From: Rhyzopertha dominica
Taxonomy: Eukaryota > Arthropoda > Insecta > Coleoptera > Bostrichidae
Direction of reading: 5' to 3'
Assembly (NCBI GenBank): GCA_025024175.1
Contig: QCXZ01000086.1
Location: 19,000,245 to 19,064,244 of the forward strand
DNA: 64,000 nt
Positions 1 to 10,817 of the stretch are shown piece by piece; position 1 is the first letter of the stretch, and each line of letters begins with the position of its first letter. The notes under the pieces were generated by a model. It searched no databases and had not been told where the DNA came from. It saw only the letters and a list, made by a program, of their open reading frames with translations. A program made the position numbers and the translations under genes.

Positions 1-2
1 AA

Positions 3-3000
3 TTGGATTCTTACTTCTCCCCTAAACAAAGCAAAGTGTATGAAAGACATTTGTTTAGGCTTTTGAAACAAGAAAACGGGGAAAAGTTCGAAAAATTTAT
101 AGTAAGGTTGAGACATCAAGCAGCAAAATGTCAATTTAAAGCCCTGGAAGAGCAACTGGTGGACCAGATAACTGAGATATGCGCCTCCGTGGAGTTGCGA
201 AAGAAGATATTGGCTACCGGAGATAAAATAATCTTGGATGAAATTATAGCAGAGGCGAATTCGCTGGAGACAGTGGGACGACAGTTGTCAGGCTTCACCG
301 AAGGACCATCAACCTCATCAACAAACTTGCCGGCTACGGTAAACGAAATTTCCAAATATAAGGTTTTTCGAAATCCTGCACTGAACAAATGTTCCCGCTG
401 TGGATCGACGGAAACCACCCACAACAAATGTCCTGCAAGGGAGGCTATTTATTCAAAATGCAATTTTAGGGGACACTACGCCAGACTCTGCTTATCTAAG
501 AGGAAATTAAATAGAACAGGGAGATCGGAAGACCACCTTCAACCACGAAAATTCAAGCCGAAACAGCGTAACAAGGAAAGCGTGGACAATATAGACGTAT
601 CGGGGTCAGAGGAAGCTGAATACGTGTTTCACCTCGATGAGGAGGACCAAATCAACTGCGAGGTAGGAGGAATAAGCGTAAGCATGTTGATTGACTCAGG
701 TAGCAAATCGAATATTCTAACGGAATCAACATGGAAAAGACTGAAACAATCAGGAGTTCGCGTTTCGAACCAAAATAAGAAACCTGATAAAATTCTTCTT
801 GCCTACGGATCTAAAGATCCTTTAACCATTCTAGGATCTTTTGAAGCACTTGTTAAAGTAGGTTCAAAACAAGAAAATGCCACATTTTTCGTAGTAAAGA
901 ATGGCAGAAGAAATTTATTGGGAAAAAACTCCGCTGTTTCGTTGGGAGTCCTCAAAATTGGTCTAGGTATTAATAATGTAAAAACTGAACCGTTCCCTAA
1001 ATTCAAGAATGTATTGGTACATATCCCGATTGATAAGAATGTAACTCCGGTCAGCCAACCATATAGGAGGGTACCCATTCCGTTGGAGTCCAAAATAAAT
1101 AAAAAACTAGAAGAACTTATTGATCTAGACATTATAGAACAAGTAAATGGTCCATCAGAATGGGTATCTCCGATGGTTTCAGTGTTAAAGGACAATGGAG
1201 AGGTCAGAATATGTATCGATATGAGAAAGGCTAATAAGGCGATATTGCGCGAAAAATATCCGCTCCCTACAATGGATTCGTTATTGCCTAATTTTCGGAA
1301 AGCTAAATTATTTTCTAGATTAGACATTAGAAACGCTTTTCACCAAATCGAAATTTCTCCGTCATCCAGATACATCACTACATTTATCAGTAGTAAAGGT
1401 CTATATAGGTACAAAAGACTCTTGTTTGGGATTAATGCAGCTCCTGAGATTTTTCAAAAAATTCTAGAGCGAATGTTATTGCCTTGTGAGGGCACGATTA
1501 ACTTTATTGATGACATACTAATTTACGGTGCTAATGAAGAGGAGCATGATCAACGAGCCAAGTTCACCCTAGATTTATTGGATGAAAACAACGTTTTACT
1601 CAACAGAGATAAATGTATCTTTAAAATAAGGTCCATAACTTTTCTCGGTCATACTTTATCCTCATCAGGCGTACGACCTCTAGAAAGCTATGTAGGGGTA
1701 ATTAAGACGTTTAGAACACCACTAACCATTGCTGAGGTGCACAGCTTTCTAGGATTGGTCAATTTTATAGGAAAATGGATACCGAATCTAGCTACATTAA
1801 CGGAACCCCTGCGGAAATTGTTGCGATTGAAATTAGGAAAAAACGCCAACATATCGCAGCATTGGGGAAATGAGCAGTCCTATGCTTTTACCAAATTGAA
1901 AGATTCACTTTCAAAAATAAGTACATTGGGTTATTACGATCCAGGAGACAAGACTCAGGTAATCGCAGATGCGAGTCCAGTTGGGTTGGGAGCTGTTCTA
2001 ATACAGCTTGACAACAACGGTCCCAGAGTAATTGCTTACGGGAATAAGAGTCTCACTGATCCAGAAAAAAGGTACTGTCAAACCGAAAAGGAAGCCCTCG
2101 CAATAGTCTGGGCGGTGGAACACTTTCAAATGTATTTATACGGCAAAGAAGAATTTGAGCTCATTACAGACCATAAACCGCTTGAAATCATTTTTGGACC
2201 AAAGGCACGACCGTGCGCGCGCATTGAGCGGTGGGTGCTGCGCCTTCAATCCTTTAGATATAAAATAGTTTACCGCCCGGGAAAAAATAACATTGCCGAT
2301 TCTCTATCTCGATTGTGCCAAACAAATCCACTTCCGTTTGAAAATCACGACCAGGTTTATCAGATAATTCAATATTCTAGACCTGTTGCCGTAACTTTAA
2401 GGGAAATTCGNGAAAACACTGAGAATGACGAAGAAATTACGAAGCTGATGACCGGCATCAAAGACAATATCTGGGTGGACCCCGTCAAACATTGTCGAAT
2501 TTTCCAACAAGAATTTTGTATGTGCGATGGGATTTTATTNCGAGGNACGAGAATTGTAATCCTACAGAAATTGAGACAGCGCATCTTGGCAGCAGCCCAT
2601 GAAGGTCATCCGGGAATCGTAGCCATGAAAGGTAGACTACGAACGAAGGTGTGGTGGCCTAAGATTGACGAGCATGCTGAGAAGATTGTGAAATCCTGTA
2701 AGGGTTGTACAATAGTATCTACCCCTGTCCCACCTAATCCAATGAAAAGAAGATCCATTCCAAATGGGCCATGGATAGATGTCGGGATAGATTTTATGGG
2801 ACCGTTACCTAGTGGAGATCACCTTTTTGTTATTGTTGATTATTTTAGTCGCTACAAAGAGATTAAAATTATGAAAAAAATAACAGCAGTGAACACCATA
2901 AACGTGCTGAAAGAAATATTCTCAAGACTTGGATTGCCAATGACAATCACTTGCGATAACGGTAAACAATTCACCAGCGAAGAAACTAAGTCATTCTGTG

Positions 3001-3581
3001 ATGAAAACGGAATTAAAATTTATTACACCATCCCTTACTGGCCCCAAATGAATGGGGAGGTAGAACGTCAAAATAGAGTCATATTAAAAAGACTTAAAAT
3101 AAGTCAAGGATTGAAAAGCAACTGGCAGCAAGATCTTTTTGATTACCAAATGATGTACAATAGCACGCCTCATGCAACTACAGGAAAGACCCCACATGAG
3201 CTATTCTTTCGGCGACAGTTTCGGGACAAGATCCCTAGTTCCATAGACACTGAGAACGCGGCAGTATTAGATAGCGATGTAATTGACAGGGACCAGCTCC
3301 AAAAAGAAAAGGGAAGGGAGTATGCAGATCTAAAGCGGAAAGCAACAGAGGATGCAATAGAAGTTGGGGACCAAGTTTACCCCAAGGTTATGGTTAAAGC
3401 AAACAAAACAACTCCAGACTTCGATGCCACACCATATACAGTTACAAGCAAGAAAGGGAGCGATGTTATAATAAGAGATGATAATTCGGGCCAAGAGCTA
3501 CGCAGGAACGTAATTCATTTAAAGAGAGTAGAGGGTCAGTGGAAAATAACTGACAACGAAAACACTGAACAGGAAGATTAG
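3..3581 (+). CDS. Gypsy Gag-Pol polyprotein (partial at 5' end)
   Basis: This polyprotein would package, reverse-transcribe and integrate the element. Residues here count from the first complete codon. Seen in order: a gag helical region; a CCHC knuckle around C130-C143; a second knuckle whose first cysteine is missing (C153..H158..C163); a protease D-S-G in MLIDSGSKSNIL near residue 230; reverse transcriptase with F501-I-D-D in place of the usual Y-x-D-D; RNase H with ADASPVGLG (D656), TEKEAL and TDHKPL; an H2C2 zinc finger with AHEGHPG; and an integrase core with D930, D985 and E1021, a D,D(35)E spacing. No frameshift is seen; three 'n' bases give unknown residues. It resembles the insect K02A2.6-like Gypsy group. 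The first codon is TTG and is not a real start. Only the missing 5' end and the unusual second knuckle speak against coding competence. Confidence 0.95.
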   Translation: MDSYFSPKQSKVYERHLFRLLKQENGEKFEKFIVRLRHQAAKCQFKALEEQLVDQITEICASVELRKKILATGDKIILDEIIAEANSLETVGRQLSGFTEGPSTSSTNLPATVNEISKYKVFRNPALNKCSRCGSTETTHNKCPAREAIYSKCNFRGHYARLCLSKRKLNRTGRSEDHLQPRKFKPKQRNKESVDNIDVSGSEEAEYVFHLDEEDQINCEVGGISVSMLIDSGSKSNILTESTWKRLKQSGVRVSNQNKKPDKILLAYGSKDPLTILGSFEALVKVGSKQENATFFVVKNGRRNLLGKNSAVSLGVLKIGLGINNVKTEPFPKFKNVLVHIPIDKNVTPVSQPYRRVPIPLESKINKKLEELIDLDIIEQVNGPSEWVSPMVSVLKDNGEVRICIDMRKANKAILREKYPLPTMDSLLPNFRKAKLFSRLDIRNAFHQIEISPSSRYITTFISSKGLYRYKRLLFGINAAPEIFQKILERMLLPCEGTINFIDDILIYGANEEEHDQRAKFTLDLLDENNVLLNRDKCIFKIRSITFLGHTLSSSGVRPLESYVGVIKTFRTPLTIAEVHSFLGLVNFIGKWIPNLATLTEPLRKLLRLKLGKNANISQHWGNEQSYAFTKLKDSLSKISTLGYYDPGDKTQVIADASPVGLGAVLIQLDNNGPRVIAYGNKSLTDPEKRYCQTEKEALAIVWAVEHFQMYLYGKEEFELITDHKPLEIIFGPKARPCARIERWVLRLQSFRYKIVYRPGKNNIADSLSRLCQTNPLPFENHDQVYQIIQYSRPVAVTLREIXENTENDEEITKLMTGIKDNIWVDPVKHCRIFQQEFCMCDGILXRXTRIVILQKLRQRILAAAHEGHPGIVAMKGRLRTKVWWPKIDEHAEKIVKSCKGCTIVSTPVPPNPMKRRSIPNGPWIDVGIDFMGPLPSGDHLFVIVDYFSRYKEIKIMKKITAVNTINVLKEIFSRLGLPMTITCDNGKQFTSEETKSFCDENGIKIYYTIPYWPQMNGEVERQNRVILKRLKISQGLKSNWQQDLFDYQMMYNSTPHATTGKTPHELFFRRQFRDKIPSSIDTENAAVLDSDVIDRDQLQKEKGREYADLKRKATEDAIEVGDQVYPKVMVKANKTTPDFDATPYTVTSKKGSDVIIRDDNSGQELRRNVIHLKRVEGQWKITDNENTEQED

Positions 3582-3861
3582 CCATTCTCAGGTCGAAAAG
3601 TTTATTTTGCTGGTAATTAGGTAGTAGGTCATAGGGTTTATTAAATAGTTTGTAAAACTAAGTTATACATGTACGTAGATTATAGTATAGGTTTATATTT
3701 TGTATTGGTAGTTAATGTAAGTTATATAGCTTAAACATTAAGGTTATATTTTGTATTTTTGAATTTTGTTTGAGTATTTATTTGCCGCTAAGTATTCGAA
3801 TTTTGTGTTTGGGTTTAGATTAATATTATGGACTAGATATTGGAAAAAGGAAGAGATGTGA

Positions 3862-4034
3862 TGTAGTGACGCAGCTAAGAATGTTATGTTGTGTAACGAT
3901 AATGAAAATAAAGCTACGCACTCTGTTTTGCCCGGGCTGGTGATTCACTTGATATTGGATAGCCGGGCCGGACGGAGTACGGTGTGATCAGAAATATTGT
4001 TTTATTAATTATAGCGGATTAAGCGGACACTACA
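3862..4034 (+). repeat. 3' LTR of the Gypsy element
   Basis: The segment begins TGTAGTG and ends CACTACA, a perfect 7-bp terminal inverted repeat of the TG..CA type. It follows a purine-rich tract, as expected for plus-strand priming, and contains an AATAAA at about 3905-3912. At 173 bp it is short for an LTR. The 5' copy is outside the window, so the left boundary cannot be checked by pairing; a start at 3857 (TGTGATG) is the alternative. Confidence 0.75.
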
Positions 4035-4041
4035 GTTAACA

Positions 4042-5820
4042 TTGCGACCATCTCCTTGTACAGCACAATTCATACCTTTGAGGAACGTTTTAAAATGTTT
4101 TTTTTCGCTAGATGGAGTACTAACTGAACTATTACAATTTGTTTCAAAATCCAGTAGCGATGTAGTCTTGACTAATTTCTGCCAGGGCACTGTTTGGAAA
4201 CATAACATTCGAAAATCCCATGACAAAGTCGTACTTCCCCTTGTGATGTTTTTTGACGATTTTGAGACGGGGAACGTTCTTGGCAGCCACGCAGGAATCC
4301 ACAAATTGGGCGCGGTTTACGTATCAGTTGGTACCGTTCCACCCTATCGATCAGCAACATTGTCAAATATCTTTTTAACATTACTATTTCATTCTGCTGA
4401 CCGAAATGTATTTGGCAATAAAATTATTTTTCGACCCTTAATTGAAGAATTCAATTATCTGCGAGAAACTGGCGTTCACATTGACACATTAGGGTNTAAA
4501 GGAACACTGCATTTTGAGTTAGGGCTAATTGTCGGTGACAATCTCGGACTTCATTCTATTTTAGGCTTTACTGAAAGCTTTTCGAGTAATCATCCATGTC
4601 GTGTGTGCATCATAACAACAGAACAGTTAAAGCTGCAATATTACGAGGATTCTGATTTGCTTCGGACTACAGAGCGGTATGATCAGCAGTTAAACATAAA
4701 TGACGCAACTTTAACAGGTATTAAGGAAAAATGTGTGTTTCTTGATGTAACTGGTTTTAATCTTTTCGAACACGTCGGGGTAGACTTGATGCACGATGTG
4801 CTTGAGGGAGTTGCAAAATATATTCTCAGTTTTCTTCTTTCGTATTACATTTCTGAAATGAATTTTTTTAATTTGGATGTGCTTAATGAACGATTGTTAG
4901 GATTCGATTATGGTCCTGATGAAAGTAGCAAGCCATGCTCTTTAAACATGGATCATATCAAAAAGAAAAATGTAAAGCTTTCAGCTGCTGAAATGCTGAC
5001 GTTTATTCGCTATTTAGGCCTTATCATTGGAAATTTCATTCCAGAAAATGAAAATACATGGCGACTTTATTTAACTCTGCGCAAACTGTTGGATATTTTG
5101 ATGTCACCTGCATTGGAAAACAGCACATGTCACCTACTTAAAACTGTTGTTGCGGAACTAAATGAAGAATATGTCATGTTCAGCCGAGAATCGTTAAAGC
5201 CCAAATTTCATTTTTTACTTCATTATCCAGGCATGTTGCTTAAGTTTGGGCCACTCGTCCATATATGGTGTATGAGATTTGAAGCAAAACACAGGTTTTC
5301 TAAAATTGCAGCAAGAGCAACATGCAACAAAAGAAATTTATGCAAAACTTTAGCTGTCAAGCATCAACTAATGTTGAACGGTTTATTTATAAAAGGTGTG
5401 CTCAAGTCTTGTATTTCTGTTGGTCTTTGCAGAAGTGTTGATGAAGTAATCCGTGGGAAGATAACTAAAATTCTACCGTTTTGCTTTGATGGCACTCTAT
5501 TACATACAAACTGGGTGTCAATTAGAGGAATTAAATATCAAAAAAATTCTGTAATTACTCGAGATTATACACAAGAGAGCAGTTACCATTTTGCACTTGT
5601 TAAATCTGTCTATATTCATAACAATGACAACGTAATTTTTGAATGCATCTTTCTGAAAACTTTAGGTTTCGACGCCCATGTTCATGCTTTCGAGATCACA
5701 TTTAACCCTGATGATGTCACATGTTTTATTCTACATTCATCACTATGTACGCCAATTTTAAATAATTACAATGTTACATCCAATGGCAAGAAATATGTTA
5801 CCGTGCGCAATATGTTCTAG
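4042..5820 (+). CDS. CACTA/EnSpm-like transposase, N-terminus missing
   Basis: A 592-codon open frame begins immediately after the Gypsy LTR with no ATG, so it is the C-terminal part of a longer protein. Recognisable blocks are VMFFDDFETGN, a HPCRVC metal-binding-like motif, MHDVLEG near residue 250, and RFEAKHRFSK near residue 415. The HD[VI]LEG plus [RF]EAKH pattern is what I associate with the CACTA/EnSpm-like transposases (Transposase_21-type) that are numerous in insects and other invertebrates. One 'n' gives an unknown residue; there are no internal stops. Poly(A)-like AATAAA signals follow at about 5887-5901. The N-terminal exon was lost or displaced by the LTR element. The superfamily placement is from motif memory, so it could be another RNase-H-fold transposase group. 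Confidence 0.6.
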   Translation: MRPSPCTAQFIPLRNVLKCFFSLDGVLTELLQFVSKSSSDVVLTNFCQGTVWKHNIRKSHDKVVLPLVMFFDDFETGNVLGSHAGIHKLGAVYVSVGTVPPYRSATLSNIFLTLLFHSADRNVFGNKIIFRPLIEEFNYLRETGVHIDTLGXKGTLHFELGLIVGDNLGLHSILGFTESFSSNHPCRVCIITTEQLKLQYYEDSDLLRTTERYDQQLNINDATLTGIKEKCVFLDVTGFNLFEHVGVDLMHDVLEGVAKYILSFLLSYYISEMNFFNLDVLNERLLGFDYGPDESSKPCSLNMDHIKKKNVKLSAAEMLTFIRYLGLIIGNFIPENENTWRLYLTLRKLLDILMSPALENSTCHLLKTVVAELNEEYVMFSRESLKPKFHFLLHYPGMLLKFGPLVHIWCMRFEAKHRFSKIAARATCNKRNLCKTLAVKHQLMLNGLFIKGVLKSCISVGLCRSVDEVIRGKITKILPFCFDGTLLHTNWVSIRGIKYQKNSVITRDYTQESSYHFALVKSVYIHNNDNVIFECIFLKTLGFDAHVHAFEITFNPDDVTCFILHSSLCTPILNNYNVTSNGKKYVTVRNMF

Positions 5821-6289
5821 TTTTGTCTTATGTGTCTATATCATACTATGTTTATATATAGCACTACTGTTTACTACGATTGCTATTAATAAATATTAAT
5901 AAACGTTTTCATCAAAATTAACGGATATTTATTTACTACCTGACAATCTACCTATAGGTATGCAAGAACATAACAAATGGTACTGGTAACCAAATGCATT
6001 TCGTAACCGCAGCAGAACATTTATCTTTCTCTTGCAGAATAAGTGAATGTGTGCAGCAGAAATTTTGCTGCTTTTGCTGTCGTTAATAGTATCCCTCGAT
6101 AACATTGCCGTACTGTTCACTGAAACATTTGTACTAAGTACGTAAGTCTTTGTAGTCATAACGTATCTTGTTTGTATCGAACGCTAACTTTCTTGCAATG
6201 GTCATATAAGCTATATACCATACCTATTCTGCTAAGAGTACCGAAAGTACAACTGTCCCTTATTTAGGCGGAATACTTTGCAATAATTA
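5821..6289. other. Intergenic, no gene seen
   Basis: An AT-rich spacer between the CACTA-like fragment and the pogo element. It holds repeated AATAAA-type signals near its left end and no credible coding sequence. The TA at 6288-6289 is the left target duplication of the pogo element. Confidence 0.6.
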
Positions 6290-6727
6290 GAGGCAAAGGT
6301 GGTATTATGGGCTAGGGGTGGCAATACGGGCTACCTTTAAATCTGACAAAGACGCATACGAATTCTAGCGGTGATCGTCTCAACTATTAGTAAATAGTTC
6401 CAGTAGGCGCCACGGTAAGCGCTGGCGCAGTCTGTAATGGTGAATGTGAGTGGTGAGATGATTTGTGACTTTCCCGTTTTCAAAACTTTGGAAGGTAAGT
6501 CTTTACAGCTATAATAGAGATACTACCTATGCGCAGTTAGTTAATAACTTAGTAAGTATGTATTACTAAGGTATTGAGCTTACTAATGCTCTCATAGTTG
6601 TTAATTTAGAACCTGTCTATAACCTATAGAGACGCACAAACTTTCCAAGATGGCGAGGGTGGTTAAATGGGCTATGCAACTAGCCCATATTACAACCTTT
6701 ACAAATATTTTGTGTTTTCTGTTTCAG

Positions 6728-8899
6728 ATGCATCGCAAAGTACTGAATCCTCGGAAGAAAACTAATTCCAGGCAATGTTGGAATCGGGATGACATGATCT
6801 CTGCAATTAAAGCAGTTTCAGAAAAGAGAATGGGGTTTTTAAAAGCTTCTAAACATTTTTCTGTGCCACGATCCACTTTGCAAAGGCTTGTTCACCTTGG
6901 TATACCAGCTGAAGAAGCTGTGTCTAGGAAGTTGGGAAGGAAACCAATTATGTCTACCGCGATGGAAGCTGAACTTGTGCATTATTTGCTAATAATGGAG
7001 CAAAAGTTTTACGGTCTGACAAGAAATGATGTCAGACGTTTAGCTTACCAGTTATGTGAGAGGAACGGAGTAGATCATCCTTTCGCTGGGGGCGGAATTG
7101 CAGGGAGAGCATGGTTTGACCATTTTTTAAACCGCCATAAGGATTTGTTGGCAGTTTTAAAACCCACAGCTACTTCATTTTCGAGAGCTAACGGGTTTAA
7201 CAAAGATGTAGTCAACGGATTTTTCGATATTCTTGAAGATGAATACAGAAAGAAGAAGTATGCTCCTGAACGCATTTTTAATGTGGATGAGACGGGTTTA
7301 TCTGTCGTCCAGAGTAAAGTGGCTAAAGTAGTGGGTCTGAAAGGTAAGCGGCAGGTTGGTGCCCTAAGCTCAGCGGAAAGAGGATCCCTGGTTACTGTTG
7401 TTTGCTGTATGAGCGCTGGTGGGACGTTTGTTCCACCAATGATAAATTTTCCCNGAAAAAATATGTCTGACCTTTTAATGAAAGGACGAAATAGGACNAA
7501 GCCCATCCATCTGGTTGGATCCAAGGCTATTTGTTCACTGAATGGTTAAATCACTTCATTGACTACGTTAAGCCTACTGAAGAAAGCCCAGTTCTTCTTA
7601 TCCTAGATGGACATAACACACATACCAAGAATATTAATGTCGTTGATCTGGCAAGAAGAAACCATGTCACAATCGTAAGTCTGCCGCCCCACACCTCGCA
7701 TAAGATGCAACCCCTAGATAAATCGTTTATGTCTCCTCTGAAATTCCACTACAGCGAGAATATTAGACAATGGATGCTGCATAACGATAAGCCACTTGGT
7801 CATTATGAGGTAGCTGAACTGTTCGGAAAAGCATATTTAAGGTGTCAAAGTGGTCAAATAGCTGTGCATGGGTTTGAAGCTTGTGGACTTTACCCTTGCA
7901 ATCGAAATGTTTTCACAGACGTTGACTTTGGGCCGTCAAACATGGAAGAGTTGGATGTTATCACTCTCCGGACCCATAAAGGGAGGAACCGAACCAAAAC
8001 AACATCAACTTCGCTGTCTCCAGAAAACCTGCGCAACTTGCCACGTTCCATAGACCAAGCCATCGAGAGGTCACACCAGGCACCAGTGAATAGCAACGAG
8101 ATCCACCTCACACCATCCGCAAAGGATCAGGCCATCGGGAGGTCACACCAGGCACCAGTGAATAGCAACGAGATCCACCTCACACCATCCGCAAAGGATC
8201 AAGCCATCGGGAGGTCACACCAGGCACCAGTGACTAGCAACCAGATCTACAACACACCATCTGCAAAAGAGCTAGCAGAGGCTGGACCTTCGAATGAGCC
8301 CAACTTAACAATGAGAAAATTGAATATATCACCCAAGGATATTTTGCCTATTCCAAAAAACAAGAAAAAAACAACAAAAAAAGGGCCTAAGCCAGGAAAG
8401 GCAGCTGTGATCACATCATCACCTTACAAAATGTATTTGGAAGAAGCTAAAAAGAAACAAGAAAAGGAGGTTGAGAAAAAAAATAAATTGGAGAAAATTA
8501 AGGAAAAGGAAAACAATGTGAATAAAAAAGGAAGTCTGGAGAAGAAAAGGATACTATACAAGATACTAAAAGAAGGTGAAAGGTCTTGATAAAATAAAGA
8601 AAGAAGTATTGAACAGAAAAACGCCAACTGTGAAGAGAAAACTGACCCTCGACCTACACTCGTCATCCGAGAACTCGGAGGAAATATCGATAGATTCTGG
8701 GGAATCAGTCTTAGAGACGGATATTGGAGTTGAAAATCCTGGAGATAAGGATGCAATCTGCATTTTTTGTGAGGGATTATATTCGAAAGACACAAAAGGT
8801 GAATTGTGGGTACAATGCCTAATGTGCGAAATGTGGGCGCACAACGAGTGTGCTGGCTGTGAAACTGACCACTATATTTGTGATTTTTGCAAGCCTTAA
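6728..8899 (+). CDS. Pogo-family transposase with C-terminal PHD finger (two frameshifts)
   Basis: This is the transposase of the surrounding element. The start is the ATG directly after a TTTCAG splice acceptor. An N-terminal psq/CENP-B type helix-turn-helix ([15 protein letters not shown]) is followed by a DDE_1 core with [19 protein letters not shown] and HKMQPLD, giving the D-D-D set. A low-complexity linker with three 24-residue repeats and a lysine-rich stretch come next. It ends in a C4HC3 PHD zinc finger starting CIFCEGLYS (8759-8893). Two frame changes break it: one at about 7498 beside an 'n', and one at about 8576-8588. Both are single-base and could be consensus errors, since the frames match the sister copy on either side. 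PHD fingers bind histone H3 tails in other proteins; that this one steers integration is only inference. Confidence 0.9.
8053..8268 (+). repeat. 72-bp in-frame tandem repeat, three units
   Basis: Units start at 8053, 8125 and 8197 and encode 24-residue repeats beginning DQAI(E/G)RSHQAPV and ending TPSAK. Units 1 and 2 differ by few bases; unit 3 is more diverged. The array lies in the linker between the catalytic core and the PHD finger. The sister element lacks it. Confidence 0.95.
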
Positions 8900-9207
8900 T
8901 TTTAAAATTGTCCTTACATTTCTTTTTTTCATTTTTTCATCATTTATTTCATCTATTTAAATTCATTTTTATCGTTTTTATTGGGTAGCCCATATTACCA
9001 CCTCAGTTTACTTTTTTTACAAATTGACAGTTATGTAAAAAAGTGTTCATATGAAATAAAAATGTTGATATAAAGTAAAAAATGTGTGTTTATCTCATTG
9101 AAAACATCATAAAGACTATTTTGGGAAGTTTTCAGTTAATTCCCAAGTTAATTAAGGGATTTATGATAAAAAAATAAAATGGTAGCCCATAATACCACCT
9201 TTGCCTC

Positions 9208-10156
9208 TATCTAAGGCATGCAAGAAATTTGATAAAATGTAAGAGTATTGTAATGAACCTTAACCCGCATTCGAACAGATTTAATATAGAAGCAACTATA
9301 ATAAACAAGCGACAACAGTGACATCCAAAAATATAAAAGAAGAGAACGAACGTACAAAAAATACAGGGCAGTAGAATAAATAAATTACAAAAAACAACAA
9401 CAAAGGCACAAATACATAACAAACGGTTAGTGCACGACTCGGTAGGATTTATGAAACAGTCCCGAACGTGGCAACACCGCACGGATGTATAACAAGCATG
9501 CTTTACTGTTGACACGCGGTGCGCGGTGAACGTGAGGTGACCTCGAGGAGTCGATGAGTCGACCAGTGAAGCCAACGAGCAACGACGAAAGCAGCACCAT
9601 TGGTCGCCACCATGAATGTGCCAGATAGGTTAGTTGGTGAGAATGTCAGTGAAAAATATGTGTGTATGTATGTGTGTATTTACCGTTTACATGTTTACCC
9701 AAACAAAACATCTTCTTGTTACATTTTCGGCCGCGATTGATGTATGCGTTATCGCTTCGGCTAGTCGCGAGGTGCCTTGTTTCAGATTTGTAATTGTTTT
9801 TGTTGATTAAGCGTGACTGGGGACCGTTGCGACCGTTGGTATGTGTGGGTGGATTTCGGTTAAGAAATGTAACGAACTCCTTGGACGGTTGGGAACGGAA
9901 GCTAGATCGAATGCTGAATGATTATTGGTTATGGATGTTGAAGTGGAAGAAGTATAAATGAGAATGTTGGAATATGGAGGACACTTTTTGATGCACGCAG
10001 ATACTTAACGTAATCAATACATTTTACTTTCATCTCGGCGTTTCATTGTTCTAACATTCTGAAGATGTTTTCCTAAAACGTATCGTAATTGGCATTTACG
10101 CGAATAACATAACCTTCGACTGACATCAGACGTCTGTCGCCGATGCGACACGTGAC
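9208..10156. other. Spacer with a possible short first exon
   Basis: No long coding frame. At 9612-9628 a strong Kozak context (GCCACCATG) opens a 17-nt coding stretch that runs into a good splice donor (AG|GTTAGT). Its phase fits the exon beginning at 10818, but it encodes no signal peptide, so the link is speculative. This segment is more GC-rich than its surroundings. Confidence 0.25.
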
Positions 10157-10700
10157 TAGGGATGTTAGTATCGAACGAAAAGTATCGATGCCAGTATCAT
10201 TTAATACCTTACTTTTGGTATCGATACATACCCGATACCTCGCTGTAGAGTATCGATACCGAAGAGTATCGAACTATCGGTGCCCAATTTTTTAACGGTA
10301 ACGTACCTATGTAAAATAAACATTTATTCTCATTTCCAAAAAGTACATATTATTTTAGCGTGTGCCAAAACAAAGAGCAGCAAAAAAAGCAAAAAACTTC
10401 TTCACTTCCTCCGTGGTTGAACCCAGTAATAACAATTTGGTCAATCTTTTCCCCAGAAGGCGATTTCTTGATTTTGTCACTGTCATCCCAGCCTTGGAGA
10501 AGAGGCGTTCCAACGCCCAACTGCGTATGCGTTACGTTCGCAAATTATTATTCCCTTACCGGAGCAAAAAGTATCGATACCATTAGACACCGTCCGATAC
10601 TACCCGATACCGTAAGGCTGGATATCGATACCAAAGTATCGATACTTCGGTTAAAAAATATCGATACTTTGGAAGTATCGAGGTATCGTTAACATCCCTA
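10157..10700. mobile_element. hAT-type deletion derivative (MITE-like), 544 bp
   Basis: The ends TAGGGATGTTA and TAACATCCCTA are inverted repeats, and ACGTGAC at 10150-10156 and 10701-10707 is a perfect 7-bp flanking duplication (hAT elements normally make 8). The subterminal regions are crowded with GTATCGATAC-type palindromes. A piece of hAT transposase is retained on the minus strand, which shows its origin. It is non-autonomous. Confidence 0.85.
10355..10527 (-). pseudogene. hAT transposase C-terminal dimerisation fragment
   Basis: On the minus strand, reading from about 10527 down to a stop at 10355-10357, is the hallmark of the hAT dimerisation domain: ERLFSKAG followed by RNRLLGKR and KLLLLG. 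It is about 57 codons with no internal stop, directly upstream of its own terminator. The rest of the transposase is deleted. It explains the 544-bp element as an internal-deletion product of an autonomous hAT, not an unrelated MITE. Confidence 0.8.
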
Positions 10701-10817
10701 ACGTGACCGGCCAAGGAAAACCTAAAAACAAGATCGCAGACTTCCCGAGTCTGAGTTATTGCCACATTCTCACAACTTCTCAGGTGGGACTTACAACATT
10801 TTTCTTTAACTTTTCAG

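Larger units (their letters stand above)
1..4034 (+). mobile_element. Ty3/Gypsy LTR retrotransposon, 5' end outside window
   Basis: One long gag-pol frame, a spacer of about 280 bases, a purine-rich tract (about 3842-3861) and a short 3' LTR form a continuous Gypsy-type element. The reading frame is already open at the window edge, so the 5' LTR, primer site and start of gag lie to the left. The gag-pol frame has no stop over 1192 codons, which suggests a fairly young insertion. Its 3' LTR abuts a CACTA-like transposase fragment that is truncated exactly there, so one element probably inserted into the other. Confidence 0.93.
6290..9207 (+). mobile_element. Pogo/Tigger-type DNA transposon with PHD transposase, complete
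   Basis: The ends form a perfect 25-bp terminal inverted repeat starting GAGGCAAAGGTGGTATTATG (6290-6314) and its complement at 9183-9207. TA dinucleotides at 6288-6289 and 9208-9209 are the target duplication typical of the Tc1/mariner-pogo group. Inside lie a short 5' exon, an intron (6495-6727, GTAAGT..TTTCAG) and the transposase gene. Further copies of the TIR core (TAGCCCATATTACCACC-like) occur just inside both ends (about 6316-6334 inverted, 8985-9003) and in the intron (about 6682-6698), probably transposase-binding sites. The length is 2918 bp. A related element is at 44486-47243. Confidence 0.93.

Noticed and set aside
5929..6159. Minus-strand 76-codon frame
   Set aside because: No motif and no regulatory context; treated as chance.
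8424..8844. Minus-strand Ser/Phe-rich frames
   Set aside because: They are antisense shadows of the lysine- and glutamate-rich pogo linker.
9207..9575. Minus-strand 122-codon frame
   Set aside because: Its Phe/Cys-rich composition comes from translating AT-rich, AC-rich repeats on the wrong strand; no supporting motif.
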